NCBI GenBank assembly: GCA_021646415.1
Contig: SOEU01000008.1
Coordinates: 62,001-126,000 of the forward strand
Length of the DNA stretch: 64,000 nucleotides
From: Candidatus Brocadia sp.
Lineage (GTDB): Bacteria; Planctomycetota; Brocadiia; Brocadiales; Brocadiaceae
Direction of reading: 5' to 3'
Shown here: piece by piece, positions 55,232 to 63,250 of the stretch
How positions within the stretch are numbered: the first letter of the stretch is position 1
Layout: each line of letters starts with the position of its first letter
Program-made: the position numbers and the translations under genes
The notes under the pieces: generated by a model
Database searches by the model: none
Told to the model about the DNA's origin: nothing
The model's input: only the letters and a program-made list of their open reading frames with translations

Positions 55232-56662
55232 ATGTTAACTCTGTCCAAGAAAGTTACAGTCGTACCACAAAAAATAGCTTTAAGCGAGATTGAACATCTT
55301 GATCAGGAGTTATATCATCACTTCAAGGACAAATTTCACCTCGATATTTCTTTATCCCGTTCGATCGTCAGTTTTCAGGATAATAAAACCAGAAAAGTTT
55401 ATCGATGGTATAAATTCAAAGAAGCTTTTTCTGCTTCCTTAGTTGAATATCTGCTTGAAAAATACAACATTGTTAACGGCATAATCCTTGACCCATTTGC
55501 AGGCAGTGGAACAGCCTTGTTTGCTGCTATTGCACAAGGAATAAATGCCGATGGGATTGAATTGTTGCCGATTGGTCAACAAATAATCAACACGAAAAAA
55601 ATCCTCACGTTAGAATTCTCGAAAGATGATTTTAACACCCTCAAGCGGTGGTCGCTTGAACAACCCTGGAAAAAATCTGAGTTACGAATACCACTTAACG
55701 AGTTACGTATTACGAAAGATGCATATCCAGAACAAACAAAAGGTGCTATCGAGAAATACTTAGGCGCATGTGAGCAAGAAAATGAACGCGTTCGGGCAGT
55801 TTTGCAGTTTGCTTTATTGTGCATTTTGGAATCGGTGAGTTATACTCGCAAAGACGGTCAATATCTACGCTGGGATTACCGGTCTGGAAGGCGACAAGGT
55901 AAAAAACCCTTTAACAAAGGAACTATTCTTAGTTTTGAGAAGGCTATTTGTTGCAAAATAGAAGAGATCATTTTCGACTTGCAAACCAGGGGAAAGCAAA
56001 AACCACTTTTTACCTCAAAGCATTCAAAAGGTGCAATTAATCTATACGATGGCTCGTGTCTTGATATATTGCCAACTATTACCGCGGATACGTACGATGC
56101 CATTATTACTTCCCCGCCATATTGTAATCGGTATGATTACACACGCACTTATGCTTTAGAACTTGCCTTGCAAGGGATAAGCGAACAAGAACTATTACAT
56201 CTCCGCCAACAAATGCTAAGTTGCACGGTCGAAAATCGCGCCAAAGACTTATTAAAGATGAATCCACAATGGAGAAAGGCTATTACTGCCGCTGATCTCC
56301 AAGAACTGTTACAGTCCATCTTGAAATACTTAGACGATCAAAAAGCGCAAGGTATGCTCAATAACAATGGTATTCCCAGAATGGTTCGGGGTTATTTTTA
56401 TGAGATGGCTTGTGTAATCGCCGAATGCTCAAGAGTAATGAAACCAAATGCTATGCTATTCATGGTGAATGATAACGTCAGATTTGCGGGAGCAAGTATT
56501 TCAGTGGACATGATACTCTCCCATATTGCAGAGAAGTTAGGATTTTATGTAGAAAACATTCTCGTTTTACCTAATGGTAAAGGAAATAGTAGTCAACAGA
56601 TGGGTAAGCATGGACGCGAATTGCTTAGAAAGTGTGTTTATGTTTGGAGAAAAGGTGGGTGA
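55232..56662 (+). CDS. DNA methyltransferase (N4-cytosine/N6-adenine type)
   Basis: A 476-residue SAM-dependent methyltransferase with motif [14 protein letters not shown] near residue 87 and catalytic motif [13 protein letters not shown] near residue 292. The SPPY form is typical of N4-cytosine enzymes. AAGGTG precedes the start. Its stop overlaps the start of an AvaI/BsoBI-like nuclease by 4 bases (GTGA), forming a coupled restriction-modification unit. Confidence 0.88.
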   Translation: MLTLSKKVTVVPQKIALSEIEHLDQELYHHFKDKFHLDISLSRSIVSFQDNKTRKVYRWYKFKEAFSASLVEYLLEKYNIVNGIILDPFAGSGTALFAAIAQGINADGIELLPIGQQIINTKKILTLEFSKDDFNTLKRWSLEQPWKKSELRIPLNELRITKDAYPEQTKGAIEKYLGACEQENERVRAVLQFALLCILESVSYTRKDGQYLRWDYRSGRRQGKKPFNKGTILSFEKAICCKIEEIIFDLQTRGKQKPLFTSKHSKGAINLYDGSCLDILPTITADTYDAIITSPPYCNRYDYTRTYALELALQGISEQELLHLRQQMLSCTVENRAKDLLKMNPQWRKAITAADLQELLQSILKYLDDQKAQGMLNNNGIPRMVRGYFYEMACVIAECSRVMKPNAMLFMVNDNVRFAGASISVDMILSHIAEKLGFYVENILVLPNGKGNSSQQMGKHGRELLRKCVYVWRKGG

Positions 56663-57627
56663 AGAGACCGAATCTTCAGCACTTAAAATCAAGCAAAGAC
56701 CTTGAGACCACATATGAAGCGGTTCGGGCTGGTTTCGTTGCACAGGCATTGGAAAAGAATAGGCAGGCTACTCCGTATGTTGAAGAAGCAAGGGCATTGA
56801 AAGTTGCTGCTTCAACCGCTAAAACACCAAGCGATTTGCTTACCATTCCAGACATCCAATCAGCCCTGTTGACTGCCGCTGGTGTATCCGAGAAGGCAAA
56901 CAACCATTTATTGCAAAGAGATAAGGAAGATGCGATAAAAGGGCTTATCGATAATTTTCTTGAACCGGCAGGGAAAAAGTTTGTAGAAGAATTGGTTTTC
57001 AGATTTTTGTTGATACGCGGAGATTCCCTGGGTGGTTCGATGCGGAATATTGGAGGAGTTTTAGCCCAACGCAAGTTAACGCGAGCTATTATTTCTGCAC
57101 TCAAGGTTGCTGGTAAATCTTATGAGTGGCTTCACTCTGAAACAAATGTATGGGTGCCGATACCAGAGAGTGATGCAGAAATAGAGATATTTGTAAAAGG
57201 TATAAGTTGGAAAGGCGATAGTCAGAGTCGCACAGCACTTTTTAATTTGTTCGTACCAATCGTCGGCAACAATGTGGATTTGTGTTTATTTAATCGTGAT
57301 CCAAAAGATTTTTCCAATAAGAAAATTGCCAGAGATATACTTATTTCGCCTCCTTCGTATATTGCCCTTGGAGAACTAAAAGGTGGAATAGATCCAGCAG
57401 GTGCTGATGAACACTGGAAAACTGCCAGAACACATCTTAATCGCATTCAAGACTCGTTTAAGAAGATAGGACATAAACCACATCTTTTCTTTATTGGGGC
57501 GGCTATTGAAGCAAAAATGGCAGTTGAAATATGGAATCTGCTCAAGAAAGGTATACTTTCAAATGCAGCGAACTTAACTGATGATAACCAAATCGCATCA
57601 GTTTCACGTTGGTTATGTAATCTATAA
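56659..57627 (+). CDS. AvaI/BsoBI-family type II restriction endonuclease
   Basis: A 322-residue nuclease with a helical N-terminus ([19 protein letters not shown]), [16 protein letters not shown] in the middle, and the active-site block [19 protein letters not shown] with an upstream metal-binding Asp (NNVDLCLF). AvaI and BsoBI cut CYCGRG, and this enzyme may cut the same or a related site. The GTG at 56659 gives a translational overlap with the methyltransferase; a GTG at 56632 is in frame but less likely. Confidence 0.85.
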   Translation: MKRPNLQHLKSSKDLETTYEAVRAGFVAQALEKNRQATPYVEEARALKVAASTAKTPSDLLTIPDIQSALLTAAGVSEKANNHLLQRDKEDAIKGLIDNFLEPAGKKFVEELVFRFLLIRGDSLGGSMRNIGGVLAQRKLTRAIISALKVAGKSYEWLHSETNVWVPIPESDAEIEIFVKGISWKGDSQSRTALFNLFVPIVGNNVDLCLFNRDPKDFSNKKIARDILISPPSYIALGELKGGIDPAGADEHWKTARTHLNRIQDSFKKIGHKPHLFFIGAAIEAKMAVEIWNLLKKGILSNAANLTDDNQIASVSRWLCNL

Positions 57628-57648
57628 TCATGTAAAGAGGTATCAGGT

Positions 57649-57840
57649 ATGATTGATCCAGAAAAAATTATTTATTCTATTAACATTGAAGACGTTCAAA
57701 ATGTCGCAGAACAGGAATTGGAAAGAAAACTAACGGAAAAAGAATTAAAATTAGTCGAAGGCAAAGTTGGTGATTATATCAATTGGTATGAAGCTATCCT
57801 CCATGCAATTGATGATGCAAAAATTAAACCTCATGGATGA
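57649..57840 (+). CDS. Small conserved protein, paralog of the one at 59963 (copy 1)
   Basis: A 63-residue acidic protein with a helical run SINIEDVQNVAEQELERKLT, then VEGKVGDYINWYEAILHAID. The same pattern is repeated at 59963. AAAGAGG lies upstream. The family is not recognised by me. It follows the AvaI-like nuclease by 21 bases, so it may belong to that unit. Confidence 0.65.
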   Translation: MIDPEKIIYSINIEDVQNVAEQELERKLTEKELKLVEGKVGDYINWYEAILHAIDDAKIKPHG

Positions 57841-57927
57841 GTTTTGTAGTGCAGATGGCAGCAAGATATTGTGGGATAAAATTGTTAAGTTAAATTCTGG
57901 CGTAGAAACCACGAAATAACGTAACAC

Positions 57928-58199
57928 TTTAGTTTTTTGAAAACTATCAAGGCAAAGCCTTGTGCTGATTTCGCCCCGGAGGGGCAAATTGCTCATAGGC
58001 AGGCAATTTATTGCCTGTGTTAAGAGAAAGATAAAAATAAGCCCTGTAGGGGCGAATGAAGATTATGGATACAAAATCGTCTCAATCGTCCCTGCGGGAC
58101 TGTATTTCTAGATAAAAATACAGGCAATAAATTGCCTGCCTATTGCCTCACATCCTTATAGGGACTTAAAAAGCACAACTCATCTTTCAAAAAACTAAA
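57928..58199. mobile_element. Nested inverted-repeat element, about 272 bp
   Basis: Outer arms of 15 bp (57928-57942 and 58185-58199, TTTAGTTTTTTGAAA) match perfectly as inverted repeats. Inside them, 24-bp arms (57995-58018 and 58120-58143, starting ATAGGCAGGC) also match perfectly and are themselves near-palindromic. Between the inner arms are GTAGGGG and CCTGCGGG phrases. No coding frame. Resembles a non-autonomous transposable or REP-like element. Confidence 0.7.
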
Positions 58200-58233
58200 C
58201 CGTTTCGAAATAACTATCTTTGAAATTTATTGA

Positions 58234-58263
58234 TTGACATAAAATTTTAAAGATGCTTATAAT
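58234..58263 (+). promoter_or_regulatory. Sigma70-type promoter for the second riboswitch
   Basis: TTGACA, 18-base spacer, TATAAT. Both hexamers are perfect. The expected start is about 58270, just before the aptamer. Confidence 0.8.
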
Positions 58264-58299
58264 ATTGATAATCAGTGATTCAGAAAAAAATAAATATTT

Positions 58300-58385
58300 C
58301 GATAAAGGTAAACCCTGAGTAATCAGGGGGCGCAAAGCAAAGGGTCTTTTAACGCAGCGTTAAGAAAAGATTGCCTTACTGCCGA
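58300..58385 (+). ncRNA. GEMM-I (cyclic-di-GMP-type) riboswitch aptamer 2
   Basis: AAAGGTAAAC, a perfect CCCTGA/TCAGGG hairpin, GCGCAAAG, GGGTCTTTT pairing with AAAAGA through an AACGC/GCGTT stem, then TTGCCTTACTGCC. These match the GEMM-I layout and the aptamer at 39909. The closing strand overlaps the 5' arm of the following terminator, an arrangement where ligand binding should prevent termination (an on-switch). This inference depends on the exact pairing. Confidence 0.88.
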
Positions 58386-58424
58386 ATGTGTTTTCCATGA
58401 ACATTTTTGCAGTAAGGCTTTTTT
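58373..58424 (+). terminator. Riboswitch 2 expression-platform terminator
   Basis: GCCTTACTGC pairs with GCAGTAAGGC, followed by T6. The stem is identical to that of riboswitch 1's terminator (40014-40066) although the loops differ. Confidence 0.88.
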
Positions 58425-58454
58425 GTTTTAATACCATAGAAAGGGAGCCAATAT

Positions 58455-59234
58455 ATGAGAAATATAATTAAAATTCCCCTCATAGTAATTCCTTCAATAA
58501 TTCTTATCGTTTTTATTTTTTTCTCACTCTTTATCAACACCATTGTTAAGAAAAGTGTTGTATCCTTTGGACCAAAGATTACCCAAACTCCCGTAAGTCT
58601 TCAAAAAGTTAAGATGTCACTTCTTTCCGGACATAGCGAAATACACGGACTTGTCATAGGCAATCCAGAAGGCTTTCATACTGATTCCGCATTAAAATTT
58701 GATACCGTTGTAATAGATATCAGCCCCCTTTCCATTTTCTCCGATAAAGTAATCATTCGGGATATTCTTGTCGATGGCCCTGAGATAACGTATGAAACAT
58801 CTGTTGAAGGAAGCAACGTTGGCAAGATTAAAAAAAATGTTGAATCATATTCCTCGTCATCCCGTTCACAAACAAAAGAGCCTGGTGAAACGAAACAAGT
58901 GCAAATAGACACATTTTTACTTCAAAATGGAAAAATTCGGCTGGGCGCTACATTATTACAAGGGAAAACGTTGGACATTCCGCTTATGAAAGTGCAATTG
59001 AACGATATTGGAAAAGAGTCCGGCAGCGCAAGCTTTCCCGATGTCATTGAGAAGTTGGCTGATGCAATATACAAGGCGATTCTCGAAGCAGTCAAGGAAT
59101 CAGGCAAAACCATTGAAAAGGGAGTTGACGCCGTGACTGAGTCAGCCAAAGAGATAAAAGAGATAGATGAAAAAGCAAAAGAGGGCTTGTCGGAAGCAAT
59201 TGAGGGAATGAAAAAACTGTTTGACAAAAAGTGA
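58455..59234 (+). CDS. AsmA-like membrane-anchored protein under riboswitch 2
   Basis: A 259-residue protein with one N-terminal membrane segment (about residues 7-28) and an AsmA/DUF748-like beta region (VSLQKVKMSLLSGHSEIHGLV, FDTVVIDISPLSIFS). The C-terminal charged helical region (about residues 190-259) is rich in Lys and Glu. AsmA-type proteins bridge or tether membranes in envelope biogenesis. Its control by a cyclic-di-GMP-type switch points to a surface or biofilm function (inference). AAAGGGAG lies 8 bases before the start. Confidence 0.7.
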   Translation: MRNIIKIPLIVIPSIILIVFIFFSLFINTIVKKSVVSFGPKITQTPVSLQKVKMSLLSGHSEIHGLVIGNPEGFHTDSALKFDTVVIDISPLSIFSDKVIIRDILVDGPEITYETSVEGSNVGKIKKNVESYSSSSRSQTKEPGETKQVQIDTFLLQNGKIRLGATLLQGKTLDIPLMKVQLNDIGKESGSASFPDVIEKLADAIYKAILEAVKESGKTIEKGVDAVTESAKEIKEIDEKAKEGLSEAIEGMKKLFDKK

Positions 59235-59669
59235 CACTCGCCAGAAAAAACACTTCTTGAAGCCAGCATCGTCACCTGGTGAGAACCTTCGTTCGTTATC
59301 AATTAAGAATATCCTGCACTACCCACGTGTAAATAAAGACCTCTTTGACCGTTTAAGGAGGACTATGAGGGATTCGTTACATGGTTCAACAAGAAGAATA
59401 AATGGGCCGTAAAGAAAGGCACAACAATAAAGTCCAGAAGGCCGCAGCCGTTACAAAAATCCCGTATGGCAAATCCTCTTACAGCCTTGCGTTTATCTTG
59501 AACACAGCGTCAAAATGCCCCCCTTCGTTCAGACTTCAAATTTATCTTGAGAATATTTTGCGAATCGCTTAAATATACAAGGAATCACAAAGTTCCGATT
59601 ATAGAGCGAAGAGGATACGGAATCTACGTAAGTTGGTTGAATTGAGAGAACCCAAAGATTACTATTATC
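59235..59669. other. Degenerate sequence after the AsmA-like gene
   Basis: Short open stretches (for example PFKEDYEGFVTWFNKKNKWA in one frame, LHYPRVNKDLFDRL in another) suggest a decayed gene of unknown family between about 59250 and 59470. No intact gene seen. The rest is non-coding. Confidence 0.4.
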
Positions 59670-59785
59670 AAGCATGCTCTTAATCCCTAATAATTTTTAA
59701 ATTTATCTTGAGAAAATTTTCTGTATAGCTTACATTTACCCGTAAATAGACATACAAAGCGATACAGATTGAACAAGAAAATAAC
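59670..59785 (+). repeat. Dispersed ~116-bp repeat, copy B
   Basis: Matches bases 52931-53048 with scattered differences, most strongly at CTTACATTTACCCGTAAATA. Here no toxin-antitoxin gene follows, so it may mark a lost module. Confidence 0.75.
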
Positions 59786-59962
59786 CATACTTTGGTAAAT
59801 AATCAGAGAAGGTAAATCGATAACAATTCCCCGGTGCGTTGGCAGTTGATTAAGAGTTATTTTAGCCACAGCTTTTACCGCTATGTAAAGAGGAAATAGG
59901 GCATGAATAATTTTGAATTGTTGGGTTTCGCTTCACTCAACCCAACCTACTGAATTAAAATA

Positions 59963-60151
59963 ATGTTTATGCATAAAAAAAAATTTATCCACTCAGTTAA
60001 CATTGAAGATATTCAACATGTTGCAGAACAGCAATTGGGCAGAAAACTAACGAAAGAAGAGCTAAGATTGGTTCAAGACAAACTCGGCGATTATGTAGGC
60101 TGGTACGAAGCGATTCTTCATGCAATTGATGAATTAAAACTTAATCATTGA
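59963..60151 (+). CDS. Small conserved protein, paralog of the one at 57649 (copy 2)
   Basis: A 62-residue protein with SVNIEDIQHVAEQQLGRKLT and VQDKLGDYVGWYEAILHAID, closely matching the copy at 57649. Its upstream sequence lacks a clear ribosome site; an ATG two codons later (MHKKKFIHS) is also possible. The REP-like hairpin TTGGGTT...AACCCAA lies about 30 bases upstream. Confidence 0.6.
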   Translation: MFMHKKKFIHSVNIEDIQHVAEQQLGRKLTKEELRLVQDKLGDYVGWYEAILHAIDELKLNH

Positions 60152-60382
60152 AATTGTTATGAAAGAAATTAGCCTGAAAAATAGGTGACAATCCGGCTCA
60201 CCGCAAAGACACCGAGACTTCTTCGTGCGTCTTCGGCGTGAGCTCAGACGAACGTTCGGTCGGATGATTGCGGGGGTTGCTGGAGAATAAGCAGAAACAT
60301 CCTGCGAATTTTTCTTTTTTCATTTATTTTTCTCTGCGTTCTCCGTGCCCTCTGGGTGAACTATTACAAAAATGGAATCAAT
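60152..60382. other. Repeat-bearing intergenic region before bacteriohemerythrin
   Basis: Contains dispersed-repeat phrases (CTCTGCGTTCTCCGTG near 60332) of a kind common in intergenic DNA. No coding frame recognised. Confidence 0.4.
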
Positions 60383-60790
60383 ATGGAAAAGATACTATGG
60401 GGTGAAAACTTTAGTGTCGGCGTCCGGGTCCTGGATAAACAACACCAGCAAATCGTCATGATGGTAAATACCTTAATTGAGATGAACGACACAAAGGTTG
60501 ATTCAGAAATTATTTCGGACACGTTGACTAAAATGACCCAATACGCCAGCGATCATTTTAGGACAGAAGAGCAATACATGCTCGATTATGATTATCCGGA
60601 GTATTCGTCACAAAAAAAACAACACCAGGAATTTAAGAAAAAGACCGTTGATTTCTGCGTGGAAACTATGGTTCATAAAGTAACTGTCCCGGAGGAAATA
60701 TTCACGTATTTAAAATCGTGGTGGACAAATCACATCCTGAAAGAAGACATGAAGTACAAAGAATTCTTTAATGCAAGAGGGCTGAGGTAA
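60383..60790 (+). CDS. Bacteriohemerythrin
   Basis: A 135-residue single-domain hemerythrin. The non-heme di-iron ligands are visible in order: LDKQHQQIV, HFRTEEQYM, KKQHQEFKK and TNHILKEDMKY. Such proteins bind O2 (or NO) reversibly, for storage, sensing or scavenging, which suits an anaerobe exposed to low oxygen. The ATG at 60383 (MEKILWGENF) is the family start. Confidence 0.93.
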   Translation: MEKILWGENFSVGVRVLDKQHQQIVMMVNTLIEMNDTKVDSEIISDTLTKMTQYASDHFRTEEQYMLDYDYPEYSSQKKQHQEFKKKTVDFCVETMVHKVTVPEEIFTYLKSWWTNHILKEDMKYKEFFNARGLR

Positions 60791-60810
60791 TCAAAAACCA
60801 GACAACCCAC

Positions 60811-61854
60811 ATGTTTTCTCAGAAAGATAAAATACCATTGCAATTGCACATGATGCATCTGGCAGCCGGCCACTTTCGGGCCCAAGCCATTTATGTTGCT
60901 GCAAAGCTTGGTATTGCAGACCTGCTCAAGGATGGGCCAAAAACCATTAATGAACTAAGCAATGCCACAAAAGCTCATGCATATTCACTTTATCGGCTCC
61001 TGCGGGCCCTTGCCAGCATAGATATTTTTCAAGAAGAGGAGGAAGGTCGCTTTGGTCTTACTCCACTCGCAACCACACTCCAGAGCGATAGCACGACTTC
61101 CGTACTACCGGGCGTGCTCCTGGCAGGTTCAGAGTTTCATTGGGAAGCCTGGAGCAATTTGTTCCATTCAGTAATGACAGGAGAAAGCGCATTTGAACAC
61201 ATAAACGGCATACGTTTCTTTGATTATCTTGCAAAAAATCCGGATGCCGGAGTAACCTTTGATGCATGGATGACGCGGTCATCGGAAATGCAAATTCCCG
61301 CAATCGTCAATAGCTATGATTTCTCTGGGTATCAAACAATTGTTGATATTGGCGGTGGGCATGGCAGCCTCCTTGCTGCAATTTTGAAGGCGAATCCTCA
61401 CCTGAAAGGCATTTTGTTCGACATGCCTGAAGTATTAAGATCAGCAAAGAAGATCAGAAATACCGGAATCGAAGCACGATGTGAAATGGTCAGCGGTGAT
61501 ATGTTCAGGTCTATACCACCGGGTGGCGATCTTTATATACTGAAAACTGTTATACACGACTGGAGTGATGAATTATCAATAAAGATCCTTAGAAATTGTC
61601 ATGCTGCGATGACAGACCAGACACGGTTACTGGTAATTGAGTCTATCGTCCCCACGGGTAATCAACCTCACTTCAGCAAATTCATGGACCTGAATATGTT
61701 GGTACTGAACCACGGCGGACGGGAACGCACTGAAGCTGAATATCGGTCACTATTCCATTCAGCCGGTTTCAGACTTACGAATAGTATCAAAACACCTTCA
61801 CCGTTGAACTTAATTGAAGGTATACGGATAGCGGAAGGTTTTTCTTCAAGTTAG
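60811..61854 (+). CDS. O-methyltransferase-like SAM-dependent methyltransferase (copy 1)
   Basis: A 347-residue protein with an N-terminal winged-helix dimerisation domain (HFRAQAIYVAAKLGIADLL, AHAYSLYRLLRALA). A SAM-binding fold with DIGGGHGSLLAAIL and LIKTVIHDW-like KTVIHDWSDEL follows. It resembles plant/bacterial O-methyltransferase family 2 (CrtF/hydroxyneurosporene-type). The substrate is unknown. It is convergent with a related gene 34 bases downstream. Confidence 0.88.
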   Translation: MFSQKDKIPLQLHMMHLAAGHFRAQAIYVAAKLGIADLLKDGPKTINELSNATKAHAYSLYRLLRALASIDIFQEEEEGRFGLTPLATTLQSDSTTSVLPGVLLAGSEFHWEAWSNLFHSVMTGESAFEHINGIRFFDYLAKNPDAGVTFDAWMTRSSEMQIPAIVNSYDFSGYQTIVDIGGGHGSLLAAILKANPHLKGILFDMPEVLRSAKKIRNTGIEARCEMVSGDMFRSIPPGGDLYILKTVIHDWSDELSIKILRNCHAAMTDQTRLLVIESIVPTGNQPHFSKFMDLNMLVLNHGGRERTEAEYRSLFHSAGFRLTNSIKTPSPLNLIEGIRIAEGFSSS

Positions 61855-61888
61855 GTTTTAGGAAAACCGACAGATTGAGGATGCCTGT

Positions 61889-62950
61889 TCACATCTTCCT
61901 TCCTTCCACGATGCTTGTCCCGAAGTTGTCGTTGAGCGGTGTGATGGATGCTATCCGAAAACCAGCCGCGTGGTAAATCGCCTCCCATTGTTTTTGAGTT
62001 CGTTCCTTGCCCACATGAAAGACCATCATATTGATGTCAAGAAATTTTGCAAATGTACCGCTAGTGTCTCCCATTGGCGGAAGTACTGCATCTACGCAAA
62101 TCACACGGCCATCACCAACCATTGCAGAATGACAATTTCTGAGGAGTTTGATACAGAACGTATCGTCCCAATCATGGATGATGTGTTTTAAGATATAAAC
62201 CTCTGCACCGGGCACCCCATCAAACATATTTCCGCCGACAAACTCGATCCTGGAGACAATATCCTTATTCTCCCCTGCGAGATGCTTCTGAGCGATAGGA
62301 ATGAGGTCTGGCATTTCAAGAACGATACCATACAGATTCCGGTACTTTCTGAGAAGCTCGATCGTAAGATGGCCAAAACTACCCCCGATGTCTGCAACTT
62401 TCCTGATACCTGTCAGGTTGCAGTACTTAAGCACGCCGCGTATGGAATTATGGCTGTTTGATTTCATTGCTTCGCCGAAGTCTTCCATTTCCTTCTGGTT
62501 GGCTTTACAATACTCCCAGTAATCCATACCAAGTTGTGCACTTGCTTGTGTAAGCCCTGTCCTCAATGCATCAGGCAAGCCCGACCAGACCTTCCACCAC
62601 GAACCACCAAAAATTTCGGTGAATTTCTTGGCAGATACGGAGGAACTTGAAGTAAGAACATCCGAGAGTGCGGTTGTCCCAAAAAACCCCCCAGAGTCCT
62701 CAGTAAAAATTCCTACGCTGGCGCATGCGCGCAGTGCTCGTTCAAGGGCATCCGGTTTTGCATCGACACCATAATTTTGAATTAATTTCAGGGCAGTTTG
62801 TGGACCGTGTTTTTTGAGGAGGTCGGGGATATCGAGACGGGTTACTGACGAAATTGTCTGCGATATCCAAGCACCCACAACCATCTGCATAACAATTGCT
62901 TGGGGCGGAAGCGCACTTCCTTCACCCTCTTTATCCTGTGTTGCAGCCAT
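61889..62950 (-). CDS. O-methyltransferase-like SAM-dependent methyltransferase (copy 2)
   Basis: A ~353-residue relative of the previous gene on the other strand. The dimerisation domain (AWISQTISSVTRLDIPDLL) is followed by a SAM domain (ADIGGSFGHLTIELL, then ILKHIIHDWDDTF). The ATG at 62950 has GGGAGA about 8 bases upstream; one five codons earlier is also possible. The two enzymes are homologous but clearly diverged. A shared pathway is possible, such as carotenoid-like or quinone-like modification (inference). Confidence 0.88.
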   Translation of the reverse strand: MAATQDKEGEGSALPPQAIVMQMVVGAWISQTISSVTRLDIPDLLKKHGPQTALKLIQNYGVDAKPDALERALRACASVGIFTEDSGGFFGTTALSDVLTSSSSVSAKKFTEIFGGSWWKVWSGLPDALRTGLTQASAQLGMDYWEYCKANQKEMEDFGEAMKSNSHNSIRGVLKYCNLTGIRKVADIGGSFGHLTIELLRKYRNLYGIVLEMPDLIPIAQKHLAGENKDIVSRIEFVGGNMFDGVPGAEVYILKHIIHDWDDTFCIKLLRNCHSAMVGDGRVICVDAVLPPMGDTSGTFAKFLDINMMVFHVGKERTQKQWEAIYHAAGFRIASITPLNDNFGTSIVEGRKM

Positions 62951-63250
62951 AATTTTTTCTCCCATTTGATAATTCGTTTACCATGTTTGGACTACTATAC
63001 GCCAACAACTCCACATAATCTCACTTTAGAAAGGCAGGCCAAAGGGAATTTTACTTACTTTTGCCGCTCACTGTAGAGAAGTTTTATATTTATAAATAAT
63101 CTAACATTAGAAAAATACCTGCTTTAAATGTCAATAATAAATATTTGAAAACGGGTAATCTGTAATTTGGATGCTTAACATATTTTTATTGTAATATTAG
63201 AGCCGGATTGTTAAAAAAGACGGACAGTAAAGAAAAGGAGTTCGTCGTCC
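62951..63250. other. Intergenic region before the RsmC-like gene
   Basis: AT-rich sequence with no frame of note. It should hold the divergent promoters for the two flanking genes; AAAAGGAG about 11 bases before 63251 is the ribosome site. Confidence 0.5.

Noticed and set aside
59221-59412. A 63-residue protein overlapping the end of the AsmA-like gene
   Set aside because: No ribosome site, and neighbouring frames carry other coding-like pieces, so a decayed gene is likelier.
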